NCBI RefSeq assembly: GCF_900240285.1
Contig: NZ_OESS01000001.1
Location: 682,001 to 746,000, forward strand
DNA length: 64,000 nucleotides
Reading direction: 5' to 3'
Source: Halobacillus sp. Marseille-P3879
GTDB lineage: Bacteria > Bacillota > Bacilli > Bacillales > Halobacillaceae
Below, in pieces: positions 25,533-33,982 of this stretch. Position numbers and translations under genes: made by a program. The notes beneath the pieces were generated by a model, which was not told where the DNA came from, searched no databases, and saw only the letters and a list, made by a program, of their open reading frames with translations. Within the stretch, counting starts at the first letter, position 1, and every line of letters begins with the position of its first letter.

Positions 25533-26044
25533 GAAAAGTCGAAGTGGAACCTTATCAAGAAAAATGGCCGAGGATGTTTTTAGAAGAAGCGGAAAAGCTT
25601 CGAGAAATTTTTACAGGAGAAATCATTGAAATCCACCACATCGGAAGCACCTCTGTGCCAGGATTACAGGCTAAACCCATTATTGATATTATGCCAGTCG
25701 TTAAGGACATCTCGAACGTAGATTCCTTCAATGAAGAGATGAAGCAGATGGGATATACGCCAAAAGGGGAAAATGGCATTCCGATGCGGAGGTATTTTGA
25801 AAAAGGCGGCGATCAACGTTCGCATCATGTTCATTTTTACGAAGAAGGAAGTCGTGAGATCAAGCGACATCTGGCCTTTCGTGATTACTTGCGAACGCAT
25901 TCCCATGAGAAGCAGCAGTATGGTGAATTAAAACAGAGGCTGGCCAAGCAGTTCCCTCACGACATAGAGGCTTACATTCAGGGGAAAGAACAGCTGGTGG
26001 TAGAAATCGAGAGAAAAGCGTTAATCTGGTTTGACCAGGAGTAA
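25529..26044 (+). CDS. GrpB-family (UPF0157) protein, nucleotidyltransferase fold
   Basis: 171-residue GrpB/UPF0157 protein with the nucleotidyltransferase-like signature IEIHHIGSTSVPGLQAKPII then DIMPVV, RSHHVHFYEEGSREIKRHLA and FRDYLR. Biological role unknown. Start set at TTG 25529, which follows GGAAGGTGATCG; the longer frame to 25400 adds residues unlike the family. Followed 45 bases later by a methyltransferase gene. Confidence 0.87.
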   Translation: MRKVEVEPYQEKWPRMFLEEAEKLREIFTGEIIEIHHIGSTSVPGLQAKPIIDIMPVVKDISNVDSFNEEMKQMGYTPKGENGIPMRRYFEKGGDQRSHHVHFYEEGSREIKRHLAFRDYLRTHSHEKQQYGELKQRLAKQFPHDIEAYIQGKEQLVVEIERKALIWFDQE

Positions 26045-26089
26045 ATAGAAGTAAATTTAGCAGTTTAACAACTTATAAGGGGTGGGCAC

Positions 26090-26851
26090 TTGCTAGGATA
26101 TTACCGCAGTTTATCGTCGGAAGTATATGATATGGACAAAACCGTCGGGCATTCATTCGGGGATGTAGAATTTTACATCGATCGATTACAAACGGTGAAG
26201 GGAAAAATTCTTGAACCTGGGGCGGGGACGGGCCGTGTGCTTATTCCATTGTTAGAAAAGGGAATGGACGTTGATGGCTTTGACACTTCGTCTGATATGT
26301 TAGAAATATGCCGTAAGAACTGTGAAAAGAGACATCTAGCGCCGACGCTTTTTGAAGCGGATATGGAATCTTTTTCAGTGGATACGGAATATGAAGCTAT
26401 TATTATCCCGACAGGAACCTTCTTGCTCATTCACGAAAGGAAAGCCTCCATCCAAGCATTACAGAACTTCTATAAACATCTGCGTCACGGGGGAAAACTC
26501 ATTCTCGATCTATTTCTGCCAACGGAAATATCGCTTGGAAAAGTGTCTACAAGGTCCTGGGAGTGTAAGAATGGGGACATGATCACTTTAGAAGATAAAA
26601 AAGTAGAGGTAGATTACGTTCAGCAGTATACGATTTCCCATGGGCGTTACGAAAGATGGAGGAAGGGGAAACTTATAGAAAGTGAGCTGGAGCGCTTTCC
26701 GCTGCGCTGGTACGGCATTGAGGAATTTAAGTTGATTCTTAAAGATGTTGGATTTACAGACATTGTGATATCTTCAGATTATCGTTTTGGTCAATATCCG
26801 AATTCCCCGGACCAGCTGGTGACGTTTGAAGCGGCAGCAGACAAAAAATAA
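26090..26851 (+). CDS. Class I SAM-dependent methyltransferase
   Basis: 253 residues; motif I is ILEPGAGTGRVLIPLLEKGM (SAM binding), followed by GFDTSSDML and the LDLFLP motif near residue 150. Substrate unknown. TTG start with AAGGGGTGGG upstream. Probably co-transcribed with the GrpB gene. Confidence 0.88.
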   Translation: MLGYYRSLSSEVYDMDKTVGHSFGDVEFYIDRLQTVKGKILEPGAGTGRVLIPLLEKGMDVDGFDTSSDMLEICRKNCEKRHLAPTLFEADMESFSVDTEYEAIIIPTGTFLLIHERKASIQALQNFYKHLRHGGKLILDLFLPTEISLGKVSTRSWECKNGDMITLEDKKVEVDYVQQYTISHGRYERWRKGKLIESELERFPLRWYGIEEFKLILKDVGFTDIVISSDYRFGQYPNSPDQLVTFEAAADKK

Positions 26852-26870
26852 TCGAGCTTTATTATAGGAA

Positions 26871-26893
26871 AAACACCTCCGAATTTGGAGGTG
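26871..26893 (+). terminator. Hairpin after the methyltransferase gene
   Basis: ACACCTCC pairs with GGAGGTGT around a 6-base loop, but no T-run follows, so termination efficiency is doubtful. Confidence 0.45.
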
Positions 26894-26942
26894 TCAGCTT
26901 GTCGAGAAACCCCTGTTTTTCTGCAAGATTTTTTTACCGCCA

Positions 26943-27056
26943 GGAGCGAAAGCCCCTTCCCTTTCCGCGGACGAGCGCCCGAGCTTCCTCGCGAAACCCG
27001 CGCTCGGCGATCTCGGCTCACTCGTTCTTCCGCAGGAGTGGAAGGGGCCCCGCTCC
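26943..27056. repeat. GC-rich 114-bp cruciform, REP-like intergenic element
   Basis: Nested inverted repeats: GGAGCG with CGCTCC at the ends, GCCCCTTCC with GGAAGGGGC inside, then ACGAGCG/CGCTCG-type arms in the centre. It is far GC-richer than its surroundings. The core CCGCGGACGAG ... CCGCAGGAGT resembles a repeat family common between genes in Bacillaceae. Confidence 0.75.
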
Positions 27057-27247
27057 TTAGAATTTCTTTTTATACAGAAAAAGACTCTCCTTCATCTGGC
27101 TTATCTTGGAAAGTTTATGGACAATCTTTTTTCATTTTCTGGCAGGCTCTGTCATCAGCACTTGTGCGAAACCATTAGCGACAATAAATCAGCCTATCCC
27201 ATTCTTTAATGTATTGAACGTTTAAGTAAAAATGCCAAAAATTAAGA

Positions 27248-27275
27248 CTGTCGAGAACTTTCTCGACAGCCTGAC
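27248..27275 (-). terminator. Terminator of the alcohol dehydrogenase gene
   Basis: Stem CTGTCGAGA/TCTCGACAG; on the minus strand it is followed by TCTTAATTTTT. Confidence 0.7.
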
Positions 27276-27309
27276 ACCTCCATATTATTAGTTACCTGCT
27301 GACCTGACC

Positions 27310-28350
27310 TCACATCGTGCTTGTATCAATGACAAATCGATACTTCACATCAGAAGCTAATACTCTCTCGTAGGCTTCGTCAATTTCGTCAGCTGAAATC
27401 ACTTCGATTTTAGGCACTGCATTATGCTCGGCACAGAAATCTAACATTTCCTGAGTCTCGCGGATGCCGCCAATCAATGAACCTGCGAATGAGCGGCGCT
27501 GAGGAATAAGAGAGAACGCATGGACTGACAATGGCTCTGGCGGCGCCCCCACATTCACTAACGTCCCATCCAGCGTTAACAGGGAAAGGTAAGCATTCAT
27601 ATCGATCTGCGCACTTACCGTGTTAATGATCAGGTCAAAGGAACCGGCGAGCTTAGTAAATGTCTCAGGGTCCGTCGTGGCATAATAGCCTTCAGCCCCA
27701 AATTGCAAGCCATCTTCCTCTTTGTTCAATGTCCGTGAAAGAACGCTCACTTCTGCCCCCATGGCGTGGGCAATCTGGACCGCCATATGGCCGAGTCCGC
27801 CCATACCGACAATCGCCACTTTCTTACCTGGACCGGCATTCCAGTGATTTAACGGAGAAAAAGTCGTAATACCTGCGCAGAGTAATGGGGCAGCAACATC
27901 AAGCCCAATGTTGTCAGGGATTCTAAGTACAAAATCTTCCGTTACCACGATATGAGTAGAATATCCCCCTTGAGTAGGCTCGCCGTATTTGTCTACACCA
28001 GCATAAGTAGGAACATTTCCTTTGAGGCAGTATTGTTCTTCCCCTTTACGACAGTTCTCACATTCGCCGCACGAGTCGACCATACATCCGACACCTACCC
28101 GGTCGCCGACTTTATACTTCGTTACTTCAGCGCCTACGTCAGTGACAATTCCCGCAATCTCGTGGCCGGGTACGAGAGGGAAGTCTACCTCACCCCAGTC
28201 TCCGTGAGCCGTATGGATATCAGAATGGCAAATTCCCGCATATTTAATTTCAATCAGCACATCATGTACATCAAGGTCGCGCCGTTCAATTTCGGCCGTT
28301 CGAAAGGGTTGGTCTGAACCGTCAACAGCTCTTGCTTTAGCAGTTATCAT
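27310..28350 (-). CDS. adhA: Zinc-dependent alcohol dehydrogenase, AdhA/CAD type
   Basis: 346-residue medium-chain dehydrogenase. Catalytic zinc residues are in [13 protein letters not shown] and GHEIAGIV, structural zinc cysteines in [17 protein letters not shown], and the cofactor motif is [13 protein letters not shown]. The protein matches the cinnamyl-alcohol/aldehyde reductase branch (B. subtilis AdhA type), which reduces aldehydes in electrophile stress. Divergent from a MerR-type gene, with a promoter whose 19-bp spacer contains a palindrome, so MerR-type induction is expected. Confidence 0.88.
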   Translation of the reverse strand: MITAKARAVDGSDQPFRTAEIERRDLDVHDVLIEIKYAGICHSDIHTAHGDWGEVDFPLVPGHEIAGIVTDVGAEVTKYKVGDRVGVGCMVDSCGECENCRKGEEQYCLKGNVPTYAGVDKYGEPTQGGYSTHIVVTEDFVLRIPDNIGLDVAAPLLCAGITTFSPLNHWNAGPGKKVAIVGMGGLGHMAVQIAHAMGAEVSVLSRTLNKEEDGLQFGAEGYYATTDPETFTKLAGSFDLIINTVSAQIDMNAYLSLLTLDGTLVNVGAPPEPLSVHAFSLIPQRRSFAGSLIGGIRETQEMLDFCAEHNAVPKIEVISADEIDEAYERVLASDVKYRFVIDTSTM

Positions 28351-28434
28351 TCAAAAACCTCCATCAAAAATTATAGTTTTGCAGAGAAAAATAATAGGTG
28401 AGAATTTCTACCTTCCTTTTTCCCTTACAAAACC

Positions 28435-28465
28435 ATGTTAATCCTTAGAGTTAACTCTAGGTCAA
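28435..28465 (-). promoter_or_regulatory. MerR-type promoter of adhA with 19-bp spacer and operator
   Basis: Minus-strand TTGACC (28465-28460) and TAACAT (28440-28435) are separated by 19 bases, and the spacer holds the palindrome TAGAGTTAACTCTA. Over-long spacers with a centred dyad are the hallmark of MerR-activated promoters. Confidence 0.8.
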
Positions 28466-28493
28466 GTTATAAAGTTTTAATTCTTTAAGGGCT

Positions 28494-28551
28494 TTGACTT
28501 TCTTCGGGTACCGTGCTAAGCTCCCTGCATAATTTTAGAGCTAACTCGAGG
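28494..28551 (+). promoter_or_regulatory. Promoter of the MerR gene with second operator-like site
   Basis: TTGACT (28494-28499), 17 bases, TAAGCT (28517-28522). Downstream at 28535-28551 lies TTAGAGCTAACTCGAGG, an imperfect copy of the adhA operator, suggesting autorepression. Confidence 0.6.
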
Positions 28552-28580
28552 TCTAAATGATAAGAAGGAGAGAAAAAAAT

Positions 28581-28985
28581 TTGAAGACATATTCGATCAG
28601 CGACGTTGCTAAAGAATTGAATCTTACAGTGTATACTTTGCGTTACTACGACAAGGAGGGGCTTCTGCCTTTTGTTGAACGGACAGAAAGCGGAAGACGA
28701 TTGTTTAAAGAAACCGACATCGAAGCTTTAAAAGTGATTGAATGTTTGAAATCTACTGGAATGCCGATTAAGGAGATTAAAAGTTTTATTGACTGGTGCG
28801 GGGATGGAGATGCCACGCTGCAGCAAAGATATAACATGTTTATGGAACGTAAAGCGACGGTGAAAGCCCAGCTTGAAGAACTAAACAAGACGATGGAACT
28901 CATCAAGCATAAATGCTGGTACTATGAGACGGCATTGGAAGCGGGCACGGAAGATATTCATAAAGGCGATAAAATAGAGGTTTAG
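28581..28985 (+). CDS. MerR-family regulator, AdhR-like
   Basis: 134 residues from TTG at 28581 (AAGGAG 9 bases upstream; an ATG at 28557 lies before the ribosome site). N-terminal MerR HTH: YSISDVAKELNLTVYTLRYY then DKEGLLP and the wing with GRRLF. Cysteines in IECLKSTGMP and DWCGDGD could be redox or electrophile sensors, as Cys52 is in B. subtilis AdhR. It probably controls the divergent adhA. Confidence 0.87.
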   Translation: MKTYSISDVAKELNLTVYTLRYYDKEGLLPFVERTESGRRLFKETDIEALKVIECLKSTGMPIKEIKSFIDWCGDGDATLQQRYNMFMERKATVKAQLEELNKTMELIKHKCWYYETALEAGTEDIHKGDKIEV

Positions 28986-29000
28986 TATATTAATTGATTG

Positions 29001-29048
29001 AAAACCATTTATCATTCATACGTCATATGTATGATAAATGGTTTTTTA
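29001..29048 (+). terminator. Terminator of the MerR gene
   Basis: Perfect stem AACCATTTATCAT/ATGATAAATGGTT followed by TTTTTATT. Confidence 0.85.
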
Positions 29049-29189
29049 TTATTGGCACTTACAAGTGGAATAGAGAAAAGTCCGTAGAAAATCAATAAAC
29101 TTAATAGAGTAATGATCACTTAAAGGAACAGAAGACTAGGCCCTATTCTAGTGTTTGTGAAAGAGGGGATATAAAAAAACGCCATAGAG

Positions 29190-29486
29190 TTGGTAGAAGC
29201 TTTACTTAGTAAAATAAACTCTATGGAAAATGAAACCATTTATGTTTGCTTCCGTACTTTAAGTGAACGTTTTTTCTCAATAGAAGCCAAGACTTTAATG
29301 CAGTTACCAAACAAGAGGATGTTATTCACCCTTGTCGCTTTATCCGAAGTTGAGGGGGGATTAAATATGCGTTTATTGTTCTCTACAGATCGTTTTCATG
29401 TAGGGAGATCAAGTGTCGAATTGGATACTTTAAGGGTTAAACGAAAAAGCAAACAATATAAATTAAAGGAGATCCATAAGATGTAA
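29190..29486 (+). CDS. Hypothetical protein, weakly supported
   Basis: A 98-codon frame from TTG (alternative ATG at 29223, 87 residues). No good ribosome site is visible, and the product (NETIYVCFRTLSERFFSIEA ... KRKSKQYKLKEIHKM) is not recognised. It precedes a membrane protein gene by 48 bases on the same strand, the only contextual support. Confidence 0.3.
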   Translation: MVEALLSKINSMENETIYVCFRTLSERFFSIEAKTLMQLPNKRMLFTLVALSEVEGGLNMRLLFSTDRFHVGRSSVELDTLRVKRKSKQYKLKEIHKM

Positions 29487-29533
29487 TAAAAGGAGAAGCT
29501 GTACAGGATGGCAATTAGAGAAGGGGAGAGTAT

Positions 29534-30169
29534 ATGAAACGAGGGATAAAAGTTCTCTTATTTGTGTTGGGAGCTATAGTTTTACTCATTGGCGGCATAA
29601 TAGTTGTGTTTATAGTGTCGATGACTCCGGATGCAGAGCAAGAAGAAAAAGTAACAAAGCAGGCCGAGGAGTACATGAGCAAGCATTTTGATCATGAGTT
29701 TAAAATCTACGATACATTGTATGACAATATGGGGAATTTCGAGTTTGAGTATGCAGCAAAGGTAAGAGACATAGAAGGCGAGATTGACTTTCTTGTCTAT
29801 GAAAGTGGAACGACTTCATCGATGACGGATACATATGCTTCAGAGAAATGGACGAAACAGTTAGAAGAGGAACTGGAACGTGATGTGCGTGAGACCTTTA
29901 AGGATTCCCACCGTTTTTTTGTGTACCTGGATCCGCGAGAAGGGCCAAAGCTGAGTTTAGAGCATCCAGGCAGATATGATGAGGCTGAAATTGAACCAGC
30001 CATCCATATTGAGGTGGCTCGTGAAAGAAATGATGAAGATGAAGAGCTGGTGAATGGGTTTGTCGATGTAATGAAGGAGAGAGATCTCATAACAGACGGG
30101 AAGGTCTTCCTGGACTATATTGATAATGGGGGAGAAATCCTGGATGACTCCTTAATTGTAGAATTGTAG
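29534..30169 (+). CDS. Membrane-anchored acidic protein, unknown
   Basis: 211 residues: basic start, one membrane span (about residues 6-30, VLLFVLGAIVLLIGGIIVVF), then an acidic extracytoplasmic domain with a YfjL-like character (YDTLYDNMGNFEFEYAAKVR). GGGGAGAG precedes the ATG. Function unknown; the high Glu/Asp content suits an external domain of a halotolerant species. Confidence 0.7.
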   Translation: MKRGIKVLLFVLGAIVLLIGGIIVVFIVSMTPDAEQEEKVTKQAEEYMSKHFDHEFKIYDTLYDNMGNFEFEYAAKVRDIEGEIDFLVYESGTTSSMTDTYASEKWTKQLEEELERDVRETFKDSHRFFVYLDPREGPKLSLEHPGRYDEAEIEPAIHIEVARERNDEDEELVNGFVDVMKERDLITDGKVFLDYIDNGGEILDDSLIVEL

Positions 30170-30334
30170 TTAATTAAACAAGAATGGTCCGGTAGTTTTG
30201 GTGATGGAGATGGAGATGACGGTAAAAGGAAGTATGTTAAAGCCAATCTTTAGTCAGAGCCTGCAATAATATACTATATCGAAAATGAAGTCAGATGTAA
30301 GATGACTGAAGAACACGTAGAAAGGAGTTTCTTC

Positions 30335-30910
30335 ATGAATATTACATCTTTCTTAATGTACTGTTTTGTGATTACTTTCACCCCCGGCCCAACGAACATT
30401 GTTATCTTATCGACGACCCACAATTTAGGGACAAAAAAGGCCATGAACTTTACATATGGAGCCACGATGGCGTTTGGACTGCTGCTTGCGGTTTCAGCGA
30501 TACTGAACGCGGCCCTGATGACCATCATCCCTAAACTTCTCATGGTTATGCAGATTCTTGGAAGCGGCTATATGCTTTATCTGGCTTATCAAATTTACAG
30601 GATGGATGCCTCTAAGCCCTCCGTCCAGCAAACGGGGACCTTTATGTCCGGTTTCCTGATGCAGTTCCTCAATCCGAAGGTGATCCTTTTTACGATGACG
30701 GTCCTTCCCAGCTTTATTTTGCCGCACTATATCTCAACATCTGCGGTGACCGTAAGTGTTATAATTATTACCATCATTGGTTTTATGGCATTTACGACCT
30801 GGGTGCTTTTCGGTACGATTTTTAAAAGAATGTTAGGGAAGTACAATAAAGCCGTTAATGTACTTATGGCGCTGTTTTTAGCTTATTCCGCCATCATGCT
30901 GTGGATGTAG
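30335..30910 (+). CDS. LysE-family amino acid/metabolite exporter
   Basis: 191-residue exporter with the LysE/RhtB signature FTPGPTNIVILSTTHNLGTK near the N-terminus and six hydrophobic spans. Start at 30335 follows AAAGGAG. It precedes an AraC-type regulator gene by about 18 bases, a common LysE-regulator pairing, so that regulator probably controls it. Substrate unknown. Confidence 0.88.
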   Translation: MNITSFLMYCFVITFTPGPTNIVILSTTHNLGTKKAMNFTYGATMAFGLLLAVSAILNAALMTIIPKLLMVMQILGSGYMLYLAYQIYRMDASKPSVQQTGTFMSGFLMQFLNPKVILFTMTVLPSFILPHYISTSAVTVSVIIITIIGFMAFTTWVLFGTIFKRMLGKYNKAVNVLMALFLAYSAIMLWM

Positions 30911-30928
30911 GGCAGAGAGGTGAATGAA

Positions 30929-31726
30929 TTGGAGAATTTCATTTATAAAAAGTCGGCAGAAATTACCGCATTGTCCGCGAGTATTCATGAATTCTCGTAT
31001 AAAAAGCACGCGCATGAAGAGTATGCCATCGGGGTTACTCTCCGCGGCATCCAGCATTACCATCTCGAAGGCAGCCTGCAGCTATCCTATCCGCAGGGCG
31101 TGATGCTTTTTAACCCTGAACAGGCGCATGACGGGATGGCCCATGATGAGACCGGCCTTGATTACGTGATGTTATATATAAAGCCGGAGATGCTGTTAGA
31201 GGCTCTTGAGACAAAGGACATGGTGCGTTTTCCAGCACCGGTTGTGTATGATCATCGGCTGGAACAGAGAATTGTCAATCTGGCACAGGCGATATTAGGG
31301 GAAAAAGAGGAAGCTTTGTGCAGTGAATTGTTTTTATCTCTCACAGACGGTCTTACGCAGACCAATTTCACGACAGACCAGGCGAATGAAAGCTCAAGAA
31401 TAAGAAAAGCCAAAGAGATTATTCATGCCAGCCTGGAAAAAGGGCTGAAGCTGGAGGAAATCTCTCAAGAGCTCGGCTTGTCGAAATACCAGTTTATTAG
31501 ATTATTCAAGACTCACACAGGAATCTCCCCGTACCAGTACTATCTTAACGGAAAAATTGAACGGGCCAAGCAGATGATCGAGAAAAGCGGAGATATCTAT
31601 TCAGCCGTAGCTGACTGCGGGTTTGTCGATTTAACTCATTTAAATAAACATTTTAAAAGTGTATATGGCACCACAGCCTTTGAATATAAATCGTATGTTC
31701 ATGGAGGGCCCATTGAACTTATATAG
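30929..31726 (+). CDS. AraC-family transcriptional regulator with cupin-type N-terminus
   Basis: 265 residues: an N-terminal AraC-ligand (cupin) domain (HEEYAIGVTLRGIQHYHLEG) and a C-terminal double HTH (LEEISQELGLSKYQFIRLFK, GFVDLTHLNKHFKSVYGTTA). TTG at 30929 is preferred since AGAGGTGA lies 5 bases upstream; a GTG at 30920 overlaps that site. It sits between the LysE gene and a MaoC-like gene in what looks like one operon of four genes. Confidence 0.88.
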   Translation: MENFIYKKSAEITALSASIHEFSYKKHAHEEYAIGVTLRGIQHYHLEGSLQLSYPQGVMLFNPEQAHDGMAHDETGLDYVMLYIKPEMLLEALETKDMVRFPAPVVYDHRLEQRIVNLAQAILGEKEEALCSELFLSLTDGLTQTNFTTDQANESSRIRKAKEIIHASLEKGLKLEEISQELGLSKYQFIRLFKTHTGISPYQYYLNGKIERAKQMIEKSGDIYSAVADCGFVDLTHLNKHFKSVYGTTAFEYKSYVHGGPIELI

Positions 31727-31741
31727 AAAGGGGAGCTGAGG

Positions 31742-32119
31742 ATGGCATTACAAGCAGGAGATACCATTACATTTGAACGAACGTTTACTGAAAAAGATGT
31801 AGAACGATTTACTAAGGTTTCCGGGGATGAAGGCACTCACCATATGACCCCGGATGAAGAGGGGAGGCTTGTCGTCCAGGGGCTGTTAACGGCAACGCTG
31901 CCGACAAAAGTCGGCGGCGACCATAATGTACTCGCGCGTACGATGAACTTTGAGTTTTTGCGTCCCGTGTTTACAAGTGACACGATTACTTGCGAAGTGA
32001 CAATTGAAAAATATGAAAAACAGCCAGACGAAAGAACAGCGATCGCGGCCTCTTTTTCCTGTCACAACCAGAAGGGAAAAGAAGTGCTGCAGGGGAATTT
32101 TGCAGGCGTGATTCTCTAG
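31742..32119 (+). CDS. MaoC-like hotdog-fold protein
   Basis: 125 residues of the hotdog fold: FTEKDVERFTKVSGDEGTHH near the N-terminus corresponds to the hydratase 2 motif, though the canonical Asp-x4-His is altered (GDEGTHH), so activity is uncertain. The end SFSCHNQKGKEVLQGNFAGV fits MaoC-like dehydratases. GGGGAGC precedes the ATG. Lies 15 bases after the AraC gene. Confidence 0.75.
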   Translation: MALQAGDTITFERTFTEKDVERFTKVSGDEGTHHMTPDEEGRLVVQGLLTATLPTKVGGDHNVLARTMNFEFLRPVFTSDTITCEVTIEKYEKQPDERTAIAASFSCHNQKGKEVLQGNFAGVIL

Positions 32120-32156
32120 GATGTTCACCTGAACTTTATATAGGAGGGACTACATA

Positions 32157-33017
32157 ATGAATGGACAAGTACCGTTTCAACAGGTAGACGTGTTTACAGC
32201 AAAACCATTTCAGGGGAACCCCGTAGCCGTGGTGCTCGATGGAAATGATCTATCATCAGAAGAAATGCAGGCCATTGCCAACTGGACGAACTTATCTGAA
32301 ACGACCTTCGTGTGTGAACCGAGTGATCCCAAGGCCGATTATAAACTGCGGATTTTCACTCCAAACAATGAACTGCCGTTTGCGGGTCATCCGACGTTGG
32401 GTACGGCTTATGCTGTACAAAAACACGGACTGAGCCCAAAGACAGAGGGACGTTTCGTGCAGGAAAGCGGAATTGGATTAGTCACGATTATTCCAGATGG
32501 CGATCAAATGTTTTTTACGCTGCCTGAATCGAAACAAACATCGATAGACTCGCAGAAGCTAAATGAACTTACAGATGCCCTAGGTGTAGATCCGGCCAAC
32601 GTAAAAGCCGCTCTCACCATTGATCTTGGAGTCGTTTGGATGACGCTGCAGCTTTCTGATGCTGAAGTGGTGCGGAATCTCCGCCCCAACATGGAGAAGC
32701 TCACGGCCTTGACGCCAGAAGGGGTAACTGGGGTGACCGTATTTGGAAGCACAGCGGAACAATCAGACGCAGCATTTGAGGTCCGTTCGTTTGCCCCTGG
32801 GGAAGGAGTTCCAGAAGACCCGGTATGCGGAAGCGGGAATGGCTGCGTCGCAACGATGGTACAACAGCTAGAGCTTACAGAGGGAGCGGACTACGTGGCG
32901 AGTCAGGGTTTTTGTTTAGGACGAAATGGGCGAGTAGAAATACGGTTTCAAGACGACGGAAGCATCCTGCTTGGAGGACATGCCGTAACGTGTGTGGAAG
33001 GGCAGTTGAATGTATGA
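32157..33017 (+). CDS. PhzF-family isomerase-like protein
   Basis: 286-residue PhzF/diaminopimelate-epimerase-fold protein. The catalytic Glu is in NWTNLSETTFV, and GHPTLGTAYAV and DPVCGSGNGCVATMV are the two glycine-rich loops binding the substrate carboxylate. Family members isomerise trans-2,3-dihydro-3-hydroxyanthranilate in phenazine synthesis, but most Bacillus homologues have no known substrate. AGGAGG precedes the ATG. Last gene of the LysE-AraC-MaoC run. Confidence 0.88.
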   Translation: MNGQVPFQQVDVFTAKPFQGNPVAVVLDGNDLSSEEMQAIANWTNLSETTFVCEPSDPKADYKLRIFTPNNELPFAGHPTLGTAYAVQKHGLSPKTEGRFVQESGIGLVTIIPDGDQMFFTLPESKQTSIDSQKLNELTDALGVDPANVKAALTIDLGVVWMTLQLSDAEVVRNLRPNMEKLTALTPEGVTGVTVFGSTAEQSDAAFEVRSFAPGEGVPEDPVCGSGNGCVATMVQQLELTEGADYVASQGFCLGRNGRVEIRFQDDGSILLGGHAVTCVEGQLNV

Positions 33018-33026
33018 ATAAATAAA

Positions 33027-33054
33027 AGAGGCTGAGTTTTGTCCCAGCCTCTTC
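33027..33054 (+). terminator. Terminator after phzF-like gene
   Basis: Stem AGAGGCTG/CAGCCTCT with T-rich flank. Confidence 0.7.
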
Positions 33055-33071
33055 TAAGTTAACACTACAAT

Positions 33072-33467
33072 CTACTCAAACTTTTCACGGTTATTTAAAT
33101 AGTCACGAATCAGCCACCTGACAGCAAAGCTTCCTAGAATGGTGTAACCAATTAACTTAGGGAAAGTGAGCGGTATATCGGTATTCAAAAGGAGTATACC
33201 CCCTGCAAATAAGGCGATCAGCATCATCCAATACGTAATATAACCAGCAAAGTGTGCATTAGCCCTGGTGCGCTGATCATGCTTTAGATTTGTTTTGCTC
33301 CACTTGTTATTCTTATGTATTTCTATTCCTGAGGAGACGACGAGTAACGTTGCAAGAATAGCTGCGACTAAGGTAGTTGTAGAGTGGGAAATAAAAAAGT
33401 AGCTTACAAACAAAAAGATCGGGATTAATGTTCTTAATAAAAAATTTGTTCTATAGGTTGTGTTCAT
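33072..33467 (-). CDS. Four-span membrane protein paired with XRE regulator
   Basis: 131 residues with about four hydrophobic spans (LIPIFLFVSYFFISHSTTTL, ITYWMMLIALFAGGILLLNT). Its start overlaps the XRE regulator gene by 17 bases. Small XRE regulator plus multi-span membrane protein pairs are widespread in Bacillales and archaea, with unknown function. Translation is clearly coupled. Confidence 0.75.
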   Translation of the reverse strand: MNTTYRTNFLLRTLIPIFLFVSYFFISHSTTTLVAAILATLLVVSSGIEIHKNNKWSKTNLKHDQRTRANAHFAGYITYWMMLIALFAGGILLLNTDIPLTFPKLIGYTILGSFAVRWLIRDYLNNREKFE

Positions 33468-33684
33468 CTTTCTTCTTCCTTTCTTCGATCCAAAATAATT
33501 TCTCTAATGGACACTCAAGAACATCAGACAGTTTGAGAGCAGTTCCTATTGCAGGTTCATACCTTTGTTTCTCAATAGCTATGATCGTTTGTCTCGTTAC
33601 AGCAATTTCTTCAGCCAGCTGCCCTTGAGTTAATTTCTTCTCCTTGCGAAACTCCTTGACTGCATTTTTAACTCCTTGTTTCAT
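33451..33684 (-). CDS. XRE-family regulator (YozG/YvaO-like)
   Basis: 77-residue helix-turn-helix protein: FRKEKKLTQGQLAEEIAVTR then QTIIAIEKQRYEPAIGTALKL, ending with an acidic-basic tail. Probably represses its own operon through a palindrome overlapping the -35 region (33747-33768). Start preceded by GAAAGG. Confidence 0.87.
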   Translation of the reverse strand: MKQGVKNAVKEFRKEKKLTQGQLAEEIAVTRQTIIAIEKQRYEPAIGTALKLSDVLECPLEKLFWIEERKKKDEHNL

Positions 33685-33730
33685 TCAAATAACTACCTTT
33701 CAAAATGTAATGTGCACCTTACATATTTAC

Positions 33731-33768
33731 ATTATATTGGAAATTAAATGTAATGTAAACATTACATT
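33731..33768 (-). promoter_or_regulatory. Promoter and palindromic operator of the XRE operon
   Basis: Minus-strand TTTACA (33759-33754), 17 bases, TATAAT (33736-33731). A perfect dyad with 10-base arms AATGTAATGT/ACATTACATT and a 2-base centre lies at 33747-33768 over the -35. A partial copy (AATGTAATGT, then CTTACAT) lies at 33704-33725 near the start codon. Confidence 0.75.
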
Positions 33769-33941
33769 GGAATTTATTGTTTATTTTCGGTTGTGGCTGG
33801 AGTTGATGAGGTGAAAATGGTTTTGTTAATAGGGTTTTTTCAAAGATAGCTAGCGGAATATTTTTCAGAAGTGGGTAGAATGTGGTCATCTGTAGAAGGT
33901 TTATGTGAATGAAGTATAGGGACTTGAAGAATATCTCATAC

Positions 33942-33976
33942 AAAAAAGCTTAGAGCTCTTAAAAACTCTAAGCTTT
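33942..33976 (-). terminator. Terminator of the ABC exporter operon
   Basis: Perfect 11-bp stem AAAGCTTAGAG/CTCTAAGCTTT with T-run on the minus strand. Confidence 0.85.
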
Positions 33977-33982
33977 GCCTAT

